From JAXHUE01 sp034189655 (lineage in GTDB: Bacteria > Chloroflexota > Dehalococcoidia > E44-bin15), in assembly GCA_034189655.1 (NCBI GenBank), contig JAXHUE010000017.1:1-37847 (forward strand): DNA of 37,847 nucleotides, written 5' to 3'. Positions within the stretch are counted from its first letter, which is position 1. Every line of letters starts with the position of its first letter. The notes beneath the pieces were generated by a model. The model was not told the DNA's origin, did not search any database, and saw only the letters and a program-made list of their open reading frames with translations. This document shows, in pieces, positions 21,805-29,217 of the stretch. The position numbers were made by a program, and so were the translations under genes.

Positions 21805-22761
21805 ATGAGGACCGTAATATGTGAGCTCTTCGGCATCGAGTATCCCATCATCCAGGGGGGGATGGCCTGGCTGGGCACCGCCGAGCTGGTGGGCGCGGTG
21901 TCCAACGGAGGTGGGCTGGGGCTCATCGGGGCGGGCAATGCCCCGCCGGCGTGGGTGCGGGAGCAGATAGCCCTCACCAGAGAGCGCAGCGATAAGCCGT
22001 TTGGCGTCAACATCATGCTCATGTCACCCTTCGTCGAAGAGGTGGTGAGCATTATTATAGAGGAGCGAGTCCCCGTGGTGGCCACAGGTGGTGGCAACCC
22101 AGGGGTATACATCCCCCGCTTCAAAGAGGCGGGGATAAAGGTGATGCCGGTAGTATCGAGCGTGGCCCTGGCCAGGCGGCTAGAGCGCGCCGGTGCCGAC
22201 GTCATCGTTGCCGAGGGTACAGAGTCAGGGGGGCACGTGGGCGAGACCACCACCATGGCCCTGGTGCCCCAGGTGGTAGACGCCGTTGCGGTGCCCGTGG
22301 TGGCCGCCGGCGGCATCGCTGATGGGCGAGGCCTGGCCGCGGCGCTCTCCCTGGGTGCGGTGGGGGCACAGATGGGCACCTCTTTCGTGTGTTCCGAGGA
22401 GTGCATTGCCCACGAGAGCTTCAAGCGGAAGATACTCGAGGCCCGCGACCGCTCCACGGTGGTCACGGGATATGCCACCGGTCACCCGGTGCGCTGTATA
22501 GAGAACAAGATGACCCGCCAGTTCCAGGCCATGGAGCTGGAGGGGGCATCGGTGGAGGAGCTGGAGCGCTACGGCGAGGGCAAGCTGCCCCTGGCCGCCA
22601 TCGAAGGTGATGTAGACCTCGGCTCGGTCATGGCGGGGCAGATCGCCGGGCTGGTCAAGGAGATACGGCCCGCCGCAGCCATCATCAGGGACATCGTCGC
22701 TCAAGCGGAGCAGATAATAGCCAGGCTCAACGCAACCTATATCGGAGTTATTCATGGATAA
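21805..22761 (+). CDS. fabK: Enoyl-ACP reductase II (FabK type), FMN-dependent
   Basis: A 318-residue TIM-barrel flavoprotein of the nitronate-monooxygenase/FabK family, the length of characterised FabK. It would reduce trans-2-enoyl-ACP with NAD(P)H in the last step of chain elongation. Visible: ELFGIEYPIIQGGMAW at the start, NGGGLGLIGAG near 34, KPFGVNIML near 64, ESGGHVGE with His144 at the FabK catalytic position, AAGGIADGRGLAAALSLGA, and GAQMGTSFVCSEECIAHE. The genomic position beside fabD and acpP supports FabK over nitronate monooxygenase. ATG at 21805 with AAGGTG 8 bases upstream; it overlaps fabD by 8 bases. Confidence 0.9.
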   Translation: MRTVICELFGIEYPIIQGGMAWLGTAELVGAVSNGGGLGLIGAGNAPPAWVREQIALTRERSDKPFGVNIMLMSPFVEEVVSIIIEERVPVVATGGGNPGVYIPRFKEAGIKVMPVVSSVALARRLERAGADVIVAEGTESGGHVGETTTMALVPQVVDAVAVPVVAAGGIADGRGLAAALSLGAVGAQMGTSFVCSEECIAHESFKRKILEARDRSTVVTGYATGHPVRCIENKMTRQFQAMELEGASVEELERYGEGKLPLAAIEGDVDLGSVMAGQIAGLVKEIRPAAAIIRDIVAQAEQIIARLNATYIGVIHG

Positions 22762-23692
22762 TGATACCAGGGAAGGAGCCATCGCCTGCGTATTTCCGGG
22801 ACAGGGGGCGCAGCGCGTTGGCATGGGGCAGGACCTGTACAGCGCCTACAGCGAGGCGCGGCAGGCCTTCGAGGAGGCCGACGAGGCCCTGGGGTTTACC
22901 CTCTCGCGGCTCTGCTTCGAGGGGCCGGAGGAAGAGCTGGCCCAGACAGTGAACGCCCAGCCCGCCATACTCACGGCGAGCATAGCCTGTCTCCGCGTGG
23001 CCTCCCAGGTGGCCGGTGGGCTCATCTGCCCGGCGTTCATGGCCGGGCACAGCCTGGGGGAGTACACCGCGCTGGTGGCGGCCCAGGTGCTCGACTTCGG
23101 CGATGCGGTGCGCCTCACCCGGGAGCGGGGGAGGCTGATGCAGGCGGCGGGGGAGCGGACGCCCGGGGGCATGGCGGCCATCATCGGGCTGGACGATGTG
23201 TCCATCGAGGAGATATGCCAGGAGACCGGGGCCCAGATCGCCAACCTCAACTCGCCGGGGCAGATAGTGGTCAGCGGGACCAGGACGGCGGTGGCCCGTG
23301 CCATGGACCTGGCGCGCACCATGGGGGCCAAGCACATCACCGCGCTCAAGGTGAGCGGTGCCTTTCACTCCGACCTGATGCAGCCCGCCGCCGAGGGGAT
23401 GGCGTATGCCATCTCTCAGCTCAGCCTTTGCGCTCCCCAGGTGCCCGTCGTGGGCAACTGCACCGCCCAGCCCGTGACCACCGCCGAGGGAGTGAGGGAG
23501 GAGCTCATCGCCCAGCTATGCCGCCCGGTGCAGTGGCAGCGCAGCGTGGAGTTCATGGCCCAGTCAGGGGTCTCCACCTTCGTCGAGCTGGGGCCGGGCC
23601 AGGTGCTCAGTGGGCTCATCAAGAGGATAAGCAGAGAGGCCGAGATAGTGAGCGTGCGCGACATAGAGACCGTGGACGCCCTGCGCTCATGA
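22754..23692 (+). CDS. fabD: Malonyl-CoA:ACP transacylase
   Basis: A 312-residue FabD that transfers malonyl from CoA to acyl carrier protein. Motifs: VFPGQGAQRVGMG near residue 13, nucleophile Ser100 in AGHSLGEYTALV, Arg in LTRERGRLMQ, GAFHSDLM with the catalytic His, and FVELGPGQVLSGLIKRI near the end. The ATG overlaps the fabK stop by 8 bases (ATGGATAA), so the two are translationally coupled. The usual next genes fabG and fabF are absent; nusB and acpP follow after a 190-base gap. Confidence 0.95.
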   Translation: MDNDTREGAIACVFPGQGAQRVGMGQDLYSAYSEARQAFEEADEALGFTLSRLCFEGPEEELAQTVNAQPAILTASIACLRVASQVAGGLICPAFMAGHSLGEYTALVAAQVLDFGDAVRLTRERGRLMQAAGERTPGGMAAIIGLDDVSIEEICQETGAQIANLNSPGQIVVSGTRTAVARAMDLARTMGAKHITALKVSGAFHSDLMQPAAEGMAYAISQLSLCAPQVPVVGNCTAQPVTTAEGVREELIAQLCRPVQWQRSVEFMAQSGVSTFVELGPGQVLSGLIKRISREAEIVSVRDIETVDALRS

Positions 23693-23734
23693 GGTCACAG
23701 GCCTTTCGCGTGGTGACGGGATATCCCAGATGAG

Positions 23735-23785
23735 GGGCAGGCACTGCCCTTCGTTGTTAGTGGGCAGTCATCGGCCCGGCTTTTT
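23735..23785 (+). promoter_or_regulatory. Overlapping alternative hairpins between fabD and nusB
   Basis: GGGCAG-GCA-CTGCCC (23735-23749) is a 6-bp stem followed by a loosely T-rich TTCGTTGTT. ACTGCCC (23743-23749) can instead pair with GGGCAGT (23762-23768), and a TTTTT run follows at 23781-23785. The two stems share an arm and exclude each other, as in an attenuator, though neither is strong. The rest of the 190-base gap shows only the weak nusB promoter. Confidence 0.35.
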
Positions 23786-23819
23786 AGGACCTGGGGGATT
23801 GGGCCCCTTCGTCGGCCCA

Positions 23820-23848
23820 TTCCGCGACCTCTGGGGATGGGATACAAT
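23820..23848 (+). promoter_or_regulatory. Possible weak promoter of nusB
   Basis: A good TACAAT -10 box (23843-23848) with a poor -35 (TTCCGC at 23820-23825) 17 bases upstream. It lies 35 bases before the nusB ATG. Confidence 0.35.
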
Positions 23849-23882
23849 ACACTACAGGTGAACGACGAAGAGGCGATAGGCG

Positions 23883-24287
23883 ATGGGGAGCAGGAGAAGG
23901 GCGAGGAGGCTTGCCCTGCAGGCGCTCTTCGAGGCGGACATGGTAGCCCATGACCCCGGTGAGACCATCGGGAGGCTGGTGGAGGAGGCCGCGCTCCCCG
24001 AGGAGGGGGCCCTCTTCGCCGCCGAGCTCGTCCACGGTGTGGTGAAGAACCGGGAGAGCATAGACCAGGTGATCGCTCGCCACGCCCCGGCGTGGCCGGT
24101 GGCGCAGCTCCCCGCTGTAGACCGGAACATCTTGAGGCTTGCCATCTTCGAGGTTTTATTGAATAATAGAGTCCCGGTGAAGGCCGCCATCAACGAGGCG
24201 GTGGAGCTGGCCAAGACCTTCGGCAGCGAGGGCTCACCGCGGTTCGTGAACGGCGTTCTGGGCTCGCTTGAGCGCCGAGGCGAATAG
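23883..24287 (+). CDS. nusB: Transcription antitermination factor NusB
   Basis: A 134-residue all-helical NusB. It has the arginine-rich N-terminus SRRRARRLALQALFEADM, which binds boxA RNA, then the family segments LVHGVVKNRESIDQVI and LPAVDRNILRLAIFEVL, and AINEAVELAKTFGSEGSPRF with VNGVLG at the end. It works with NusE/S10 in rRNA antitermination. It lies between fabD and acpP, 31 bases before the acpP start, which may tie ribosome synthesis and lipid synthesis at the level of one transcript. Confidence 0.95.
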   Translation: MGSRRRARRLALQALFEADMVAHDPGETIGRLVEEAALPEEGALFAAELVHGVVKNRESIDQVIARHAPAWPVAQLPAVDRNILRLAIFEVLLNNRVPVKAAINEAVELAKTFGSEGSPRFVNGVLGSLERRGE

Positions 24288-24318
24288 AGGCAATAGGCAA
24301 CAACGGAAAGGAGGAAGG

Positions 24319-24579
24319 GTGGCCACTATCTTCGACCGCTTGAAGAGGATCATCATCGATCAACTGGGGGTGGAGGAAGAGCTGGTGGTGCCCTCCGCTT
24401 CCTTCGTCGATGATCTCAATGCTGACTCCCTGGACCTGGTGGAGCTCATCATGGCCATCGAAGAGGAGTTCAGCGACGACAGCAGGAAGATCCAGATCTC
24501 AGACGAGGACGCTGAGGGGATCAGGACCGCCCAGGACGCCATCAGCTACTTGAAGGAACTGGGCATAGAGGACGCATAG
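24319..24579 (+). CDS. acpP: Acyl carrier protein
   Basis: An 86-residue acyl carrier protein. Ser37 in DDLNADSLDLVELIMAIEE is the 4'-phosphopantetheine attachment site. The C-terminal helices (AEGIRTAQDAISYLKELG) are typical and the protein is acidic. The start is the GTG at 24319, because GGAGG lies just before it and the family alignment begins at ATIFDRLKRII; the open frame upstream of it overlaps nusB. The gene ends 13 bases from the convergent trxB end, with no visible terminator between. Confidence 0.95.
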   Translation: MATIFDRLKRIIIDQLGVEEELVVPSASFVDDLNADSLDLVELIMAIEEEFSDDSRKIQISDEDAEGIRTAQDAISYLKELGIEDA

Positions 24580-24592
24580 CGGAGGCGGTGCC

Positions 24593-25510
24593 CTACCTGT
24601 GTAAGTACCTCTCGGCAGAGAGGGCAGCGGTGGCACCGTCTCCGGCGGCGGTTATCACCTGCCGAGGCGAGCCCTGGCGAATGTCGCCGGCGGCGAAGAT
24701 GCCCGCGACCTCCGTCTCCAGGGATGCGTCGGTGGGTATGGAGCCCTGCTCGTCGAGCGCGAGCAGGCCCTTCAGGTACTCGGTGGTGGGCGATATCCCC
24801 ACGTAGATGAATATGGCCGCCACCTCCACCTCCCCCCGCTCACCACTCTTTACGTTGCGAACCCGTATCCGCTCCACCCTATCTGTGCCCGCAATCTCCT
24901 CTACCACGGTATCCCACATGAACTCGAGCCTGGGCTCGGCGAAGGCCCGCTCCTGGAGCACCCTGGAGGCGCGGAGCTGGTCGCGGCGGTGGATGATGGT
25001 GACGCGAGAGGCGAAGCGGGTGAGCACCAGCGCCTCCTCCACCGCCGAGTCGCCGCCCCCCACCACGGCGAGCACCTGGCCAGAGAAGAGGGGGCCGTCG
25101 CAGGTGGCGCAGTACGATACCCCGCGCCCGGTGAGACGCTCCTCGCCGGGGACGCCCAGGCGGCGGGCGGCGGCGCCGCTGGCGACGATGATGGCGCGGG
25201 CGCGGACGTCGCCCTCCGTGGTCTTCACCACCTTGGCCTCGCCGTCGAGCTCGACGGCGGTGACCTCGGCGAAGACTGTCTCCAGGCTGAAGGCGGTGGC
25301 CTGCTGGTGCATGAGCATGCCCAGGTCGAAGCCGCTTATGCCGTCGGGGAAGCCGGGGTAGTTCTCCACCCGCTCGGCGTTGGTTATCTGGCCGCCCACT
25401 ATGCCCCTCTCGACGAGGAGTGACGGCACCCGGGCGCGGGCCAGGTAGAGCCCGGCGGTCAAGCCCGCCGGCCCGCCGCCGATGACCACCACGTCGTAGC
25501 TTGGCTCCAT
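24593..25510 (-). CDS. trxB: Thioredoxin-disulfide reductase
   Basis: A 305-residue low-molecular-weight thioredoxin reductase. It has the FAD-binding GGGPAGLTAGLYLARA near residue 11, the redox-active Cys134 and Cys137 in SYCATCDGP, the NADPH loop VVGGGDSAVEEAL near 148 with HRRDQLRAS, and the C-terminal FAD motif GIFAAGDIRQGSPRQVITAA. ATG at 25510 follows AGGAGG. It is the last gene of a run that includes trxA 30 bases upstream and would recycle that thioredoxin. Confidence 0.95.
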   Translation of the reverse strand: MEPSYDVVVIGGGPAGLTAGLYLARARVPSLLVERGIVGGQITNAERVENYPGFPDGISGFDLGMLMHQQATAFSLETVFAEVTAVELDGEAKVVKTTEGDVRARAIIVASGAAARRLGVPGEERLTGRGVSYCATCDGPLFSGQVLAVVGGGDSAVEEALVLTRFASRVTIIHRRDQLRASRVLQERAFAEPRLEFMWDTVVEEIAGTDRVERIRVRNVKSGERGEVEVAAIFIYVGISPTTEYLKGLLALDEQGSIPTDASLETEVAGIFAAGDIRQGSPRQVITAAGDGATAALSAERYLHR

Positions 25511-25540
25511 AACTACCTCCTCTGGCTCGTGGGGTCTGCT

Positions 25541-25867
25541 TTAGCCCAGGACCTCGTCGAGCAGCCTCTTGAGCTCTGCCTTGGGGCGGAAGCCGACGAC
25601 CCCGGACATAGGCAGGCCCCCTTTAAACAGGAGCAGGGTGGGTATTGAGGAGATGCCGTACTTCGAGGAGATGGTGGGGGCCTCGTCCACGTTCACCTTG
25701 GCGAAGCCCACCTTGCCGTCGTACTCCGTGGCGAGCTCATCGATGATGGGGGCTACCGCCTTGCAGGGGGGGCACCACGGTGCCCAGAAGTCCACCAGCA
25801 CCGGCGTCGGTGCCTCCAGGACGGCGCCCTGGAAGGTGCTCTCGTCTACTGCCATTGGACTGCCCAT
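25541..25867 (-). CDS. trxA: Thioredoxin
   Basis: A 108-residue thioredoxin with the active site Trp31-Cys32-Pro-Pro-Cys35 (FWAPWCPPCK), a Pro rather than the commoner Gly in the third position. It also has VNVDEAPTISSKYGISSIPT with the cis-proline and a C-terminal helix. ATG at 25867 follows AAGGAGAG. It is ten bases after plsX and 30 before trxB. Confidence 0.95.
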   Translation of the reverse strand: MGSPMAVDESTFQGAVLEAPTPVLVDFWAPWCPPCKAVAPIIDELATEYDGKVGFAKVNVDEAPTISSKYGISSIPTLLLFKGGLPMSGVVGFRPKAELKRLLDEVLG

Positions 25868-25877
25868 GGCTCTCTCC

Positions 25878-26870
25878 TTATGATGTGTGCGTTATGCCGT
25901 GCCGCATGGCCTCCAGGACACCGCGCTCCTGTGCCCGCTTGGCCATGAGGATGGCGTTCTTTATGGCCTTTTCGCTGCTGCGCCCGTGGGCCACCACCAC
26001 GTTGCCGTTCACACCGAGGAGGGGCACGCCGCCCTGCTCGGAGTAGTCCAGGCTGCGGACGATGGCGCGCAGCGTCGGTCGCAGGAAGAAGGCAGGTATG
26101 TAGAGGTAGGGCTTGTGCGCCAGCTCCCGCTGCAGGAGGTGGAGCACCATCTCGCCCAGCCCCTCTCCCGCCTTGAGCACCACGTTGCCGGTGAAGCCGT
26201 CGGTCACGACGACGTCCACGATGCCTTTCGTTATATCCTGGCCCTCTATGCTGCCGACGAAGTTCAGGTCGCTCTCCTTGAGCCGCCGCAGCGTCTCCCT
26301 GACCAGCGTGTTGCCCTTGGTGGCCTCCTCGCCGTTGGAGAGGAGCCCTACCCGGGGGCGCTCCAGGTTGAACACCCGCTCCATGTAGACGCTGCCCATG
26401 GCGGCGAACTGCATCAGGAAGATGGGCTTGCAGTCCACGTTGGCCCCCACGTCGAGGAGGAGCACGGTGTTCTGCGCCGTGGTGAACAGGTAGCTCAGTG
26501 CCGGGCGCTCCACGCCGTCGATGCAGCCCAGGATGAACAGCGCCGCCGCCATCACGGCACCGCTGTGGCCTGCGGAGACCAGGGCGCTTGCCTCGCCGCG
26601 CTGCACCAGGTGAGTGCCCACCACTATGGAAGAGTCCTGCTTGTCCCGCACCACCCGTGCCGGGTGGTCGCTGAAGGCCACCACCTGGTCGGCCTCTACT
26701 ATGGAGAGCCGCGCCCCTTTGAGCGGCTGCCTCTCCATCTCGGCCTCGATGGCGGCCCTCCTGCCCACGAGCACCACCTCCACCCCCTGCTCACGCGAGG
26801 CCTGTGCCGCCCCTTTTACCTCTTCGCGGGGGGCGTTCTCGCTCCCCATGGCGTCCAGGGCTATCTTCAT
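25878..26870 (-). CDS. plsX: Phosphate acyltransferase PlsX
   Basis: A 330-residue PlsX that converts acyl-ACP and phosphate to acyl-phosphate for glycerolipid synthesis. Motifs are IALDAMGSENAP at the N-terminus (MGGDxAP in most), VSAGHSGAVMAAAL, LLDVGANVDCKP, VGLLSNGEEATKGN and VVVTDGFTGNVVLKAGEG. The ATG at 26870 overlaps the TGA of the upstream activase gene (ATGA), so the two are translationally coupled. Its usual partner genes (fab, acpP) are on the opposite strand 1.3 kb away. Confidence 0.94.
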   Translation of the reverse strand: MKIALDAMGSENAPREEVKGAAQASREQGVEVVLVGRRAAIEAEMERQPLKGARLSIVEADQVVAFSDHPARVVRDKQDSSIVVGTHLVQRGEASALVSAGHSGAVMAAALFILGCIDGVERPALSYLFTTAQNTVLLLDVGANVDCKPIFLMQFAAMGSVYMERVFNLERPRVGLLSNGEEATKGNTLVRETLRRLKESDLNFVGSIEGQDITKGIVDVVVTDGFTGNVVLKAGEGLGEMVLHLLQRELAHKPYLYIPAFFLRPTLRAIVRSLDYSEQGGVPLLGVNGNVVVAHGRSSEKAIKNAILMAKRAQERGVLEAMRHGITHTS

Positions 26871-27844
26871 GTCACTCCTACCTGGTTGGTCGATTCCTCC
26901 CATATCCGGCACAGCCCCCCCCACCGCGCCAGCACCCTGCCGTCCTGGAAGAGCTGGGAGACCTGGCAGCGGGCGGGGCAGGCCTTGCACTCGAACGAGG
27001 AGCTCTGGAACCGGGACGAGGCCACGGCGAACCCGCGGAACCGCGAGCCGTCCCCGGAGGCCGCCACACGCTCCTGGGCCAGGAGCGCTGCGCCCATGGC
27101 CCCCACGACCTCGTGGTGGTGGGGCACGGTGACGGCAACGCCCAGGGTCTCGTGGAAGGCGCGCACCATTCCCTGGTTGAAGGCCACCCCCCCCACGAAC
27201 AGCACGGGCGGGACGAGCTCCTTGCCCGGGCCGACGTCGGCGAGGTAGTTGCGCACCAGCGCCAGGCACAGCCCGTAGACGATGTCCTCGGTGCGGTGGC
27301 CGCTCTGCTGCTTGTGTATCATGTCCGACTCGGCGAAGACGGCACAGCGCCCGGAGATGGTGACCGGCCGCTTGCTGGCGAGTGCCAGTGGCCCCAGCCC
27401 CTCGATTCCCACGGCCAGTCGCTGTGCCTGCTGGTCGAGGAAGCTGCCGGTGCCGGCGGCGCACACCGTGTTCATGGCGAAATCGACCACCTGCCCGCGG
27501 CGGATGATGATGAGCTTGGAGTCCTGCCCCCCGATGTCTATCACGGTGCTCACGTCGGGGAGGCAGTGCACCGCGGCCACGGCGTGGCAGGTGATCTCGT
27601 TCTTCACTATGTCGGCGCCGGCCAGGGCTGCCGCCAGGTGGCGGGCACTGCCGGTGGTGCCGCTGCCGCATACCCGTGCCTGGGGAGGCAGACGCCCCGC
27701 CATCTCGGCGAGGCCGTGCCCTATGGCCGCCGCGGGCTGGCCCCCGGTGCGCAGGTAGATGGAGTCGATGAGCCCCCCATCGCGGCCCACCACGGCGAGC
27801 TTGGCGCTGGCCGCCCCCACGTCGATGCCCAGGTAGCACTCCAT
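26867..27844 (-). CDS. BcrAD/BadFG-family ATPase: 2-hydroxyacyl-CoA dehydratase/benzoyl-CoA-reductase-type activase
   Basis: A 325-residue ASKHA-fold ATPase of the HgdC/BcrAD family, which injects a low-potential electron into a partner dehydratase or reductase using ATP. It has the nucleotide-binding start LGIDVGAASAKLAVV and IDIGGQDSKLI near 102. The two cysteines that hold the bridging [4Fe-4S] cluster are Cys128 (NTVCAAGTGSF) and Cys167 (SGRCAVFAES), at the same positions as in HgdC. The C-terminus carries an extra cysteine set (Cys286, Cys289, Cys293 in FECKACPARC) seen in longer family members. No dehydratase or reductase subunit is encoded in the window. It lies 19 bases after the M20 gene and is coupled by ATGA to plsX. 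Confidence 0.88.
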   Translation of the reverse strand: MECYLGIDVGAASAKLAVVGRDGGLIDSIYLRTGGQPAAAIGHGLAEMAGRLPPQARVCGSGTTGSARHLAAALAGADIVKNEITCHAVAAVHCLPDVSTVIDIGGQDSKLIIIRRGQVVDFAMNTVCAAGTGSFLDQQAQRLAVGIEGLGPLALASKRPVTISGRCAVFAESDMIHKQQSGHRTEDIVYGLCLALVRNYLADVGPGKELVPPVLFVGGVAFNQGMVRAFHETLGVAVTVPHHHEVVGAMGAALLAQERVAASGDGSRFRGFAVASSRFQSSSFECKACPARCQVSQLFQDGRVLARWGGLCRIWEESTNQVGVT

Positions 27845-27863
27845 CGCTTCAGCCAGCCCCCGG

Positions 27864-29033
27864 TCAGGGGGCCAGAAACTCCTCTCTCACTCTGGCCATG
27901 AGCTCGGGACGGGCGAGGAGGTCGATGGCGGTCATCGCCATGGCCTTGGCTCCATCGAGGAGGCCGTGGTGCCCCTCCTCCGAGACCGCGGCCTGGGTGA
28001 ACCCCTCCGAGTGAGTGGCGACCTCCAGTGGCGCGATGGCGATGAGCGGGTGGATGCTGGGCACCACCATGCTCACGTTGCCCACGTCCGAGCTGCCGAA
28101 GCCGCGGCCGAGCGGGGGCATCATGGTGCGCCCCAGGGCCGCCATGTTGGCGGCGAAGGCCTCGGCGAGGACGCGGTTGGCCTTCAAAGGGGCGTAGTGT
28201 GCCTCTTCCTGCCAGCGGTGCTCCAGGCGAGCCCCGGTGGCCAGTGCCGCCGCGAGGAAACAGTTTAGCACCTTCTCCTGGAGCTCCTCAAGGTAGGCCT
28301 CGTCCTCGGCGCGCACCAGGAAGTGGCCGGCGCTGTAGTCGGGGACGATGTTGGCCGCCTCGCCGCCGTGAGTGATGATGCCGTGGATGCGCGCCCGCTC
28401 CGCTACGTGCTGCCGGAGCGAGTTGATGCCGTTGAACGCGAGCACCATGGCCTCCAGGGCGTTTATGCCCTGGTGGGGCTGGGCCGCGGCGTGGGCCGCC
28501 CGGCCGTGAAACTCCACCTCCAGCCCGATGCATGCCAGCGCCTCTATGCTGGCGATGTCCAGGCTCCCGGGGTGCACGATGAGGGCGGCATCGAGGTCTG
28601 TGAATGCCCCCCGCTTCATCATGAGCACCTTGCCCCCGTAGCCCTCCTCGGCGGGGGTGCCGATGGCGAGCACCGTGCCCCCCACCTCGTCGACGACGCC
28701 GCGCATAGCGCAGGCGGCGCCGACTGCGGCGGCGGCGATGATGTTGTGGCCGCAGCCGTGGCCTATTCCGGGCAGGGCGTCGTACTCGGCGAGGAAGGCG
28801 ATGCGCGGCTCGCCGCCGCCGCATCGTGCGCGGAAGGCGGTCTCCAGCTCGCAGAAGCCCCTCTCCACGGTGAAGCGGTTCTGCTCCAGGTACTCGGAGA
28901 GCCAGGCCGAGGCCTTTCTCTCCTCGAAGCCGAGCTCCGGGTGGTCGTGGATGCGCACGCTGAGCGCGATGAGCTCATCGCGGCGGCGCTCCACCTCCGC
29001 GATTGCGGTGGCCTTTAAGCCTGGAATGTCCAC
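27864..29033 (-). CDS. M20 family amidohydrolase/metallopeptidase
   Basis: A 389-residue M20 metallopeptidase/amidohydrolase of the aminobenzoyl-glutamate hydrolase/PM20D2-like branch. Evidence: HDHPELGFEERKASAW near residue 29, FLAEYDALPGIGHGCGHNI (metal-binding Asp, Cys and His), GTPAEEGYGGK near 129 with the catalytic Glu, and the dimerisation-domain segment FHGRAAHAAAQPHQGINALE. It would cleave an amide bond of a small dipeptide or acylated amino acid; substrate unknown. Start GTG at 29033 follows AAGGAG. It is the first gene of the activase-plsX-trxA-trxB operon, with a strong promoter at 29069-29097. Confidence 0.9.
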   Translation of the reverse strand: MDIPGLKATAIAEVERRRDELIALSVRIHDHPELGFEERKASAWLSEYLEQNRFTVERGFCELETAFRARCGGGEPRIAFLAEYDALPGIGHGCGHNIIAAAAVGAACAMRGVVDEVGGTVLAIGTPAEEGYGGKVLMMKRGAFTDLDAALIVHPGSLDIASIEALACIGLEVEFHGRAAHAAAQPHQGINALEAMVLAFNGINSLRQHVAERARIHGIITHGGEAANIVPDYSAGHFLVRAEDEAYLEELQEKVLNCFLAAALATGARLEHRWQEEAHYAPLKANRVLAEAFAANMAALGRTMMPPLGRGFGSSDVGNVSMVVPSIHPLIAIAPLEVATHSEGFTQAAVSEEGHHGLLDGAKAMAMTAIDLLARPELMARVREEFLAP

Positions 29034-29068
29034 GAGCCCTGCTCCTTAACAGATACGGGATGCCCCTC

Positions 29069-29097
29069 ATTATAGACCAAAAAAGGGGCGTTGTCAG
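29069..29097 (-). promoter_or_regulatory. Sigma-70-type promoter of the M20-activase-plsX-trx operon
   Basis: On the minus strand CTGACA (29092-29097), 17-base spacer, perfect TATAAT (29069-29074), 36 bases before the GTG at 29033. Divergent from the promoter at 29184-29212. Confidence 0.8.
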
Positions 29098-29183
29098 CGC
29101 TGCCTCGGCATACGAGGGTACCCCCGCGCGTGGGCCTCTCGTTCTCTCCTGCCACGGCGCAAGTGGGCCGTCTCTCCCTGCTA

Positions 29184-29212
29184 TTGACCCCTCCATCGGC
29201 CGGGGGTATCAT
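29184..29212 (+). promoter_or_regulatory. Sigma-70-type promoter of the ADP-ribosylglycohydrolase gene, apparently leaderless
   Basis: TTGACC (29184-29189), 17-base spacer, TATCAT (29207-29212). The expected transcription start, about 7 bases further, coincides with the start codons GTG 29218 or ATG 29221, so the mRNA would have no leader. No Shine-Dalgarno is present. Confidence 0.65.
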
Positions 29213-29217
29213 GGGCC

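Noticed and set aside
21777..21806. TTGACA and CACAAT as a fabK promoter
   Set aside because: The -10 box would overlap the fabK ATG at 21805, so transcription would begin inside the gene; the protein needs this start to match FabK.
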